Below, in pieces: positions 1-3,595 of a stretch of 6,910 bases of DNA; position 1 is the first letter of the stretch; each line of letters begins with the position of its first letter. The notes below the pieces were generated by a model. It did not search any database. It saw nothing but the letters and a program-made list of their open reading frames with translations, and was not told where the DNA came from. The DNA is from Candidatus Parcubacteria bacterium (GTDB lineage: Bacteria; Patescibacteriota; Minisyncoccia; Phycocordibacterales; Phycocordibacteraceae): the NCBI GenBank assembly GCA_027310925.1, contig DAICZX010000048.1, forward strand, positions 1-6,910, given 5' to 3'. A program made the translations under genes and the position numbers.

Positions 1-453
1 GGCGAGCAGTATCCGATCTGCCTCGCCCTGGGAAATGATGTGGTGACCCGTCGCGCCGATATTCGCGCCGGCCAGGAGTTCGGCGATATCGCGGAGCCGA
101 ACGCGCGAACCGTTGATCGAATATTCACTCGTCCCGTCACGAAAGACCGCGCGTTCGACCACTACCTCATCAAAGTCTATCTTGAAGGCACGGCGAGAAT
201 TATCGAACGTGATGGCGACCGATGCACGGTTGGCACGCGGAATCGAATGCGAACCGCCCAAGATGAGATCTTCAGCGCGCTTCCCACGCATACTCCTCAT
301 CGACTGCTCGCCAAGCGCGAAGCGGAACGCCTCGGCAACGTTGCTCTTCCCCGAACCATTGGGACCGACGATTGCGGTTGTTGCGTTCGCGAAATCCAAG
401 ACCGTCTTCTTAGCGAATGACTTAAACCCGACGATCTCGAGACGCTTGAGCAT
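1..453 (-). CDS. smc: Chromosome segregation ATPase SMC, N-terminal part (cut by window edge)
   Basis: The frame is open from ATG at 453 to base 1, giving 151 codons of the SMC head domain; the coiled coils, hinge and C-terminal head half lie outside the window. The protein starts MLKRLEIVGFKSFAKKT, the classic SMC N-terminus. The Walker A loop GPNGSGKSN is at residues 30-38 (K36 for phosphate binding), followed by the conserved LGEQS (47-51). The Q-loop glutamine is Q142 in IISQGEADRIL. SMC dimers, with ScpA/ScpB, compact and segregate the chromosome using ATP. The gene lies 30 bp after rnc; rnc-smc adjacency is common in bacteria. No Shine-Dalgarno precedes the ATG, but an extended -10 sits 8 nt upstream, suggesting separate, nearly leaderless expression. 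Identification is firm. RecN or SbcC were considered, but the GFKSF start and LGEQS point to SMC. Confidence 0.96.
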   Translation of the reverse strand, partial: MLKRLEIVGFKSFAKKTVLDFANATTAIVGPNGSGKSNVAEAFRFALGEQSMRSMRGKRAEDLILGGSHSIPRANRASVAITFDNSRRAFKIDFDEVVVERAVFRDGTSEYSINGSRVRLRDIAELLAGANIGATGHHIISQGEADRILLA

Positions 454-461
454 TACGTGCT

Positions 462-470
462 ATTGTATCA
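462..470 (-). promoter_or_regulatory. Putative extended -10 promoter for smc
   Basis: Read on the minus strand, TGATACAAT is an extended -10 element (TG-N-TACAAT, 5 of 6 matches to TATAAT). Only 8 nt (AGCACGTA) separate it from the smc ATG, so the predicted transcript start is at or one to two bases before the start codon. No convincing -35 is visible, but a T-rich stretch lies just upstream. The whole promoter fits in the 30-bp rnc-smc gap. Confidence 0.5.
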
Positions 471-483
471 AAAGAAAAAGCCG

Positions 484-1176
484 TCAGGACCACTGCAGTG
501 CCGCAAGTCCCGCTTCGGCGGCAGACTGTTCCGCTTCCTGCTTGCTCTGTCCTTCGCCTAGCGCTATTTTTTCTCGGCCGATGAAAACGCCGACGGTGAA
601 AAGTTTCGCGTGATCGGGGCCCTCTTCGGAAAGCGTTTCGTAGGAGGGTGTGATGCCGCGCTTCTCCTGCGCGATTTCCTGAAAACGGCTCTTGGCGTCC
701 TGATACGAACGCTTCGCGATAACCTCATCTATCTTGCCATAGAGATTCTTCGCAATGAATATCTCGGCGGTATCGAACCCCTGGTCGAGATATACCGCAC
801 CGATAATCGCCTCAAGCGCATCCGCGAGGATAACGTCACGAGCTCGACCCTTATCACGCGATTCGCCCTTCGAGAGCAGTAAAAAATCATTCACACCGAG
901 TGCCTGCGCGCGTTCGGCAAGCGACACGGTATTCACCAATGCGGCACGATAACTGGTCAGCTCGCCCTCGGGTTTGGCGGGAAACTTCTTAAAAAGAAAA
1001 TCAGTGGTTGCAAGCTCGAGAACTGCGTCACCGAGGAACTCGAGCCGTTCATTATGATTCCACGCGTATTCGCGATGCTCGTTCAGATATGAACGGTGCG
1101 TCAAGGCCTCTACAAGGAGATCAGGGTTGATGAATGAGAGGCCGAGCTGTTTCGCAAAAGTAGAGAAATTAGGCAT
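484..1176 (-). CDS. rnc: Ribonuclease III
   Basis: This 230-residue protein has the usual RNase III length and two-domain order. The endonuclease domain (about 1-150) carries the signature NERLEFLGDAV at 42-52, with acidic residues E43, E46 and D50, and the second acidic pair D119 and E122 in ADALEAI. All positions expected for Mg2+-dependent double-stranded RNA cleavage are present. A double-stranded RNA-binding domain runs from about D160 to 228 and ends with the typical GQSKQEAEQSAAEAGLAAL. Family knowledge: it releases rRNA precursors from the primary transcript and degrades structured mRNAs in the cytoplasm. It starts 6 bp after the stop of the NusB-Nudix gene, with a good Shine-Dalgarno inside that gene's end, so the two are very likely co-transcribed and the antitermination and rRNA-cleavage functions are coupled. 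Its stop is TGA. Confidence 0.98.
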   Translation of the reverse strand: MPNFSTFAKQLGLSFINPDLLVEALTHRSYLNEHREYAWNHNERLEFLGDAVLELATTDFLFKKFPAKPEGELTSYRAALVNTVSLAERAQALGVNDFLLLSKGESRDKGRARDVILADALEAIIGAVYLDQGFDTAEIFIAKNLYGKIDEVIAKRSYQDAKSRFQEIAQEKRGITPSYETLSEEGPDHAKLFTVGVFIGREKIALGEGQSKQEAEQSAAEAGLAALQWS

Positions 1177-1182
1177 GCGTAC

Positions 1183-2091
1183 TTACACCTTGGCCCGCTC
1201 ACCGCTTGCGTGATCGAGAAGCTTTTGAACGGCCACTGTGACGATGGGGAGCATATCATCATAAAAATTTAGGTCAATGATGTCTTGGAGACGGAACCAT
1301 TTAGCGTCATCCAATCCGCCACTTTTTTTGAGCGTGAGTGGCTCAAAGCTACAGGAGGCAAGAAAGAACCATACATGTTTACGTACCTTCCCTTTCTCGG
1401 GATGCGAAGCGATGTATTCGTTCTCGCCGACTTGATTTTCCACCGTAGCAATCAGGCCAAGCTCTTCTTTAATGACACGTGCCACCCCTATTTGAGGTGT
1501 GGTGTCCTGCTCAATATGACCTTTCGAGAGAGTCCATCTACCAAAGACGTCGTGTACGAGTGCAAGGTAGTATTGCCCATCATGTTTTGCATATACGATT
1601 GCGCCACCCATTTTCTCCACAGGAAGATCTTCTCGTCTTATCTTCTTCTCTCCCCGATCATCTTTCCCAGGCTCACCAAGCTCCTTATAGACGGCACCGA
1701 GGACGCCATTGACGAAACGGCCTGAGGAGTCCCCACCAAATGTCTTCGCAAGCTCGATAGCTTCATTTATGGCAACCTTCGCCGGTACTTGACTTCGATC
1801 GGCGAAAAGAAGTTCGTAGAGTCCAAGACGTAAAATGTTTCGGTCAATTGGAGCGATACGTTCAAGAGGCCATTCGGGAGCGGCTTTTTCGATAACGAGA
1901 TCAATATCTTCTTTTTTGGCAAGTACGCCCGTAAGAAGATGTTCCATAAATGGCTGGTCAATATCACCACCGCCAAACTCTGTAACATTGCGTGTAAGAA
2001 TAACAACGGAATCTGCGTCACTTGCATGGGTTGTGTCCCACTCAAAGAGTGTCTGCAAAACAATGGAGCGTGCTAGATGTCGGTTCGCCAT
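1183..2091 (-). CDS. nusB: Transcription antitermination protein NusB fused to a C-terminal Nudix domain
   Basis: The ORF encodes 302 residues, about twice a normal NusB. Residues 1 to about 138 are NusB: MANRHLARSIVLQTLFEWD at the start, then PIDRNILRLGLYELLF, VAINEAIELAKTFGG and FVNGVLGAVYKEL. NusB binds boxA RNA with NusE (S10) in the antitermination complex that drives rRNA synthesis. A charged linker (about 139-159) leads to a Nudix-like domain (160 to about 285) resembling Ap4A/MutT-type hydrolases: GGAIVY, then GRWTLSKGHIE and RVIKEELGL. The Nudix box (191-213) is degenerate: T197 and V206 replace two usual glutamates, while R205, E209, E210 and G212 remain. Hydrolase activity is therefore uncertain. 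The start at 2091 matches the NusB N-terminus; an in-frame ATG at 2145 lies upstream of the likely promoter. The NusB call is firm, the Nudix call good, and the enzymatic role unknown. Confidence 0.93.
   Translation of the reverse strand: MANRHLARSIVLQTLFEWDTTHASDADSVVILTRNVTEFGGGDIDQPFMEHLLTGVLAKKEDIDLVIEKAAPEWPLERIAPIDRNILRLGLYELLFADRSQVPAKVAINEAIELAKTFGGDSSGRFVNGVLGAVYKELGEPGKDDRGEKKIRREDLPVEKMGGAIVYAKHDGQYYLALVHDVFGRWTLSKGHIEQDTTPQIGVARVIKEELGLIATVENQVGENEYIASHPEKGKVRKHVWFFLASCSFEPLTLKKSGGLDDAKWFRLQDIIDLNFYDDMLPIVTVAVQKLLDHASGERAKV
1186..1191 (-). promoter_or_regulatory. Shine-Dalgarno for rnc
   Basis: On the minus strand AAGGTG lies 9 nt before the rnc ATG and overlaps the last codons of the upstream NusB-Nudix gene. 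It fixes the rnc start at 1176. It also shows that this organism uses Shine-Dalgarno initiation inside operons, in contrast to the leaderless arrangement at several promoter-proximal genes here. Confidence 0.75.
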
Positions 2092-2109
2092 GAAAAGATC
2101 TGTGCGTGC

Positions 2110-2118
2110 AGTATAACA
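2110..2118 (-). promoter_or_regulatory. Putative extended -10 promoter for nusB-nudix/rnc
   Basis: On the minus strand TGTTATACT is a strong extended -10 (TG-N-TATACT). It lies 18 nt before the ATG at 2091, which would give a leader of roughly 12 nt with no evident Shine-Dalgarno. The -35 region is poor (TTGCGC at a short 15-bp spacing). The element supports the start at 2091 rather than 2145, because the longer form would begin upstream of this promoter. Confidence 0.5.
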
Positions 2119-2126
2119 AACCCAGC

Positions 2127-2143
2127 GGCCGCGCAATACGGCC
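2127..2143 (-). other. Small GC hairpin in the rpmF-nusB gap
   Basis: GGCCG and CGGCC form a 5-bp stem with a 7-nt loop. On the minus strand it is followed by GCTGGGTTTGTT, which is too weak a T-tract for a convincing terminator. It sits between the rpmF stop and the nusB promoter and could attenuate read-through from rpmF. Confidence 0.25.
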
Positions 2144-2157
2144 ACGTGGAAAACACT

Positions 2158-2514
2158 CTACGCTCCACCGCCGAAGCCACTACGTGTCTTCGGTCGCCCA
2201 CCCGTTGCAACCTTACCGGAAATTCCTCTCGAAATTTTCGCTTCAGCGTTCACATGTTCCGCATGCGCGTGCTCGTGCAGATGTTGTTCACTCGTTGGCT
2301 CTATCGAAGAACTTTTCACCTTCGTCGTACGTGTACGCTCCACCCTTGCCGGTGCGATCTGCTTACCACGATACATGCCAGTCACCTCATCAAGATGGTG
2401 TGGGAGACGGAAATTTCCACTTTCTTTATCCTTTACTATCTTCGTTACTGAAAGCGCGTGATGCGACCGGCGGTTACCAGTGTGACCCCTCGTATGACGC
2501 ATGCGAATTGACAT
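2158..2514 (-). CDS. rpmF: Large ribosomal subunit protein bL32, cysteine-less with long C-terminal tail
   Basis: The 118-residue product begins MSIRMRHTRG and continues NRRSHHALSVTK, the N-terminal bL32 pattern I associate with Patescibacteria; it aligns with the RRxxRRxHDAL core of ordinary bL32. The middle (FRLPHHLDEVTGMYRGKQI, about 35-53) corresponds to the zinc-ribbon region, but no cysteine occurs anywhere, so it should not bind zinc in the classic way. After about residue 53 there is an extra tail rich in basic and polar residues, including a His cluster (five His between 78 and 87), ending in FGGGA; standard bL32 is about 55-60 residues. ATG 2514 is preferred over the in-frame GTG at 2523 because it matches the family start. 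No Shine-Dalgarno is seen. It follows a terminator and precedes nusB-nudix by 66 bp. Confidence 0.87.
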   Translation of the reverse strand: MSIRMRHTRGHTGNRRSHHALSVTKIVKDKESGNFRLPHHLDEVTGMYRGKQIAPARVERTRTTKVKSSSIEPTSEQHLHEHAHAEHVNAEAKISRGISGKVATGGRPKTRSGFGGGA

Positions 2515-2521
2515 GTGATAC

Positions 2522-2530
2522 ACATTACCA
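2522..2530 (-). promoter_or_regulatory. Possible extended -10 for rpmF
   Basis: On the minus strand TGGTAATGT could be an extended -10 (TG-N-TAATGT; the hexamer is a poor match at 3 of 6 but keeps the key first T, second A and last T). It is 7 nt from the rpmF ATG, so the transcript would be leaderless. A weak -35 (TTTTAA) lies at 17-bp spacing within the terminator T-tract. Since a terminator closes the upstream unit, some promoter is needed in this short gap. Confidence 0.3.
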
Positions 2531-2540
2531 TGAGACGGAT

Positions 2541-2570
2541 AAAATTAAAAGAGCCGCTTTTGTGAGCGGC
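2541..2570 (-). terminator. Rho-independent terminator after the small cysteine-containing gene
   Basis: On the minus strand GCCGCT pairs with AGCGGC (perfect 6-bp stem, 6-nt loop) and is followed at once by TCTTTTAATTTT. This is a textbook intrinsic terminator. It ends the transcript of the small gene at 2627-2851 and separates it from rpmF. Confidence 0.85.
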
Positions 2571-2571
2571 C

Positions 2572-2600
2572 GCCGAGCTTATCCCTCGTAGGGACTCGGC
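2572..2600 (-). other. Bulged hairpin just upstream of the terminator
   Basis: On the minus strand GCCGAG pairs with CTCGGC (6 bp). Directly inside, TCCC pairs with GGGA (4 bp) around a 5-nt loop, with a 4-nt one-sided bulge. It lies in the 3' untranslated part of the small gene, one base before the terminator stem. Its 5' arm is part of the repeat shared with the 5' end of the same transcript. Confidence 0.5.
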
Positions 2601-2607
2601 ACAACTT
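2593..2607. repeat. Copy A of a 15-bp direct repeat bracketing the small gene
   Basis: GACTCGGCACAACTT here matches GACTCGACACAACTT at 2906-2920 at 14 of 15 positions, in the same orientation. This copy lies after the stop of the small gene, within the 3' hairpin region. Confidence 0.6.
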
Positions 2608-2626
2608 AAGGTTGGTGGAAGGCGTC

Positions 2627-2851
2627 CTACCCGCGGAGAAATTCTTCAACCTCATGATCATTCCCGCAATATGTGTATCCGCAACTTCCATAGGACTCAT
2701 GAACGCGGACAGATTCTTGCGTTGAGCATTCACCACTCTTCTTACAAAAATCGCATAACGAAGCGTTTCGAGAACCATCGCTACTGATGATGCTCAGTGC
2801 AACTTCAGCCCTCGTCATCGGATGCTTCTTCGTTCCTGTTCCCATTCCCAT
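2627..2851 (-). CDS. Small cysteine-containing protein of unknown function
   Basis: I do not recognise this 74-residue protein. Its cysteines are spaced C33-x2-C36-x5-C42-x14-C57-x4-C62 with H66 nearby, a pattern compatible with a small metal-binding (zinc) fold; no membrane segment or signal peptide is visible. The N-terminus is Gly/Thr/Lys-rich, followed by an amphipathic-looking TRAEVALSIISS, and the end is acidic (NDHEVEEFLRG). Support for coding: a 17-bp-spaced promoter upstream, Shine-Dalgarno sequences before the start, and a strong terminator downstream. The start is either ATG 2851 (GAGG 8 nt upstream) or ATG 2845 (AAGGA 7 nt upstream). A longer overlapping frame on the same strand was rejected because it runs into the terminator. 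It is a monocistronic unit between rnhB and rpmF, bracketed by 15-bp repeats. A role in stress or redox response would be speculation. Confidence 0.6.
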   Translation of the reverse strand: MGMGTGTKKHPMTRAEVALSIISSDGSRNASLCDFCKKSGECSTQESVRVHESYGSCGYTYCGNDHEVEEFLRG

Positions 2852-2852
2852 T

Positions 2853-2863
2853 TCCTTATCCTC
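2853..2863 (-). promoter_or_regulatory. Two overlapping Shine-Dalgarno candidates for the small gene
   Basis: On the minus strand the stretch reads GAGGATAAGGA. GAGG is 8 nt from ATG 2851, and AAGGA is 7 nt from the next in-frame ATG at 2845. Either gives a well-spaced start, so the true N-terminus is ambiguous by two residues. Confidence 0.6.
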
Positions 2864-2905
2864 TATCTTTCTTTTTTGTTAAAGAGCAAATTTGTGTGTC
2901 TTGCA

Positions 2906-2920
2906 GACTCGACACAACTT
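2906..2920. repeat. Copy B of the 15-bp direct repeat bracketing the small gene
   Basis: GACTCGACACAACTT, one mismatch from copy A at 2593-2607. On the minus strand it coincides with the predicted first bases of the small gene's transcript, since the predicted start is near 2919. Confidence 0.6.
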
Positions 2921-2930
2921 CAAAAGTTGT
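2914..2930. promoter_or_regulatory. Perfect inverted repeat over the small gene's -10 and start site: candidate operator
   Basis: ACAACTT and AAGTTGT form 7-bp perfect arms around a 3-bp centre. The right arm overlaps the -10 hexamer and the left arm covers the predicted transcription start. This position suits a repressor site. An RNA hairpin role is less likely because one arm would be mostly upstream of the start. Confidence 0.4.
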
Positions 2931-2954
2931 ACCATTACATTTTCTTAAAATCAA
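2926..2954 (-). promoter_or_regulatory. Promoter of the small cysteine-containing gene
   Basis: On the minus strand TTGATT (-35, 4 of 6 matches) is followed after exactly 17 bp by TACAAC (-10, 4 of 6), with TG one base upstream forming an extended -10. The predicted start near 2919 gives a leader of about 68 nt containing short alternative stems (GTGTC/GACAC and GTCT/AGAC) before the Shine-Dalgarno. This is the only leadered promoter in the window with a recognisable -35. Confidence 0.55.
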
Positions 2955-2993
2955 CCACACCACCGCAAGCGGACGATGTAAAGGCTTCGCTAA

Positions 2994-3575
2994 TCAAGAC
3001 GAATGAATGAAGGAACGTCGGTGAACAGCACAGGGTCCGTGTTTTTTGAGCATTTCGTAGTGCATTTGAGTGCCATAACCCTTGTGTCTTTCAAACCCGT
3101 ACAGTGGATACTGTGCTGCCAATCCGACCATGAGACGATCACGTGTTACCTTTGCTGCAACCGAAGCAAGTGAAATGACCGGGATGAGCGCATCACCATG
3201 AATGACAGTTTCCTGCATATATTCACGTGGGGCGTACAATGTCCCATCAAGTTGTATCTGTACTGATGACGCGTTCGGCGCAAGCATAGTCACGCCACGC
3301 GTAAGAGCGTGCTGCACAGAACTGACGATGCCTTCCTTGTCTATCATTTCTGCGTCCTCGAATTCAATCGCAAAGCGAACGTCACCAGATTGAGCGCGTG
3401 CATCAAGTAACATGAAGAGTTCTTCGCGTTTTTTTTCCGACAGTTTCTTCGAATCTGCAACGCCGGGAAATTACTGTGCCACATCAAAACCCTCTGGTAC
3501 GGCAACTATCCCAACTGCGACTGGTCCCGCTAAAGAACCCCGCCCTGCCTCATCTACCCCGAGCATGAATCTCAT
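2994..3575 (-). pseudogene. rnhB: Ribonuclease HII interrupted by an in-frame TAA at codon 35
   Basis: Reading from ATG 3575, the frame gives MRFMLGVDEAGRGSLAGPVA, the RNase HII start with D8 and E9, then meets TAA at 3471-3473 (codon 35). It resumes in the same frame as FPGVADSKKLSEKKRE and ends at TGA 2994, for 193 residues in all, a normal length. The remaining catalytic acids D110 (LDG) and D128 (HGD) are present at the family's 18-residue spacing, with KVTRD (142-146), HKGYGT and HRRSF. RNase HII removes ribonucleotides and RNA from DNA. No usable start follows the stop until M55, which would lack D8 and E9, so a protein from there should be inactive. Only one codon is damaged, so a recent mutation or a sequencing/assembly error is as likely as true gene loss. 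It diverges from dnaE, with the ATGs 20 bp apart. Confidence 0.85.
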
Positions 3576-3581
3576 GTAGAA

Positions 3582-3589
3582 AGTATACT
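3582..3589. promoter_or_regulatory. Palindromic divergent -10 shared by rnhB and dnaE (leaderless on both sides)
   Basis: AGTATACT is a perfect 8-bp palindrome. Read forward, TATACT (3584-3589) is 6 nt from the dnaE ATG at 3596. Read in reverse, TATACT (3587-3582) is 6 nt from the rnhB ATG at 3575. Since -10 hexamers end about 6 nt before the start of transcription, both mRNAs would begin at the A of their ATG. The two hexamers overlap by 4 bp. No good -35 or Shine-Dalgarno is visible for either gene. Confidence 0.6.
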
Positions 3590-3595
3590 AGTCCC

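Noticed and set aside
491..500. CACTGCAGTG perfect palindrome
   Set aside because: It lies within the coding end of rnc, is only 10 bp and is explained by codons; no regulatory context.
2092..2145. In-frame N-terminal extension of the NusB-Nudix protein to ATG 2145
   Set aside because: The added 18 residues do not resemble NusB, whereas MANRHLARS is a typical NusB start. The strong extended -10 at 2110-2118 lies inside the extension.
2124..2573. Repeated AGCGGCCGC (2124-2132 and 2565-2573) flanking rpmF
   Set aside because: It is only 9 bp and self-complementary in its core, and each copy is explained by a local hairpin, so recurrence by chance is likely. There is no sign of a mobile element.
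2106..2591. Plus-strand 161-codon frame antisense to rpmF
   Set aside because: It is a shadow of the bL32 gene and the terminator region, with no family resemblance and no start signal. Other plus-strand frames over smc, rnc and nusB are likewise shadows.
2545..2778. A 77-codon minus-strand frame overlapping the small cysteine-containing gene
   Set aside because: It runs through the bulged hairpin and into the stem and T-tract of the terminator, lacks a Shine-Dalgarno and shows no family features. The 2627-2851 frame has proper start and stop context.
2572..2920. A structured RNA (tmRNA, SRP RNA or RNase P RNA) between rnhB and rpmF
   Set aside because: No tRNA-like end, TTCGA arm, tag frame, SRP GGAAG core or RNase P GAGGAAAGTCC motif is present. 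An open frame with Shine-Dalgarno and terminator explains the stretch better.
3471..3473. Stop-codon reassignment as the cause of the rnhB interruption
   Set aside because: TAA ends dnaE and the NusB-Nudix gene, TGA ends rnc and rnhB, and TAG ends rpmF and the small gene, all where the family lengths end. No stop appears reassigned, and the known CPR recoding concerns TGA.
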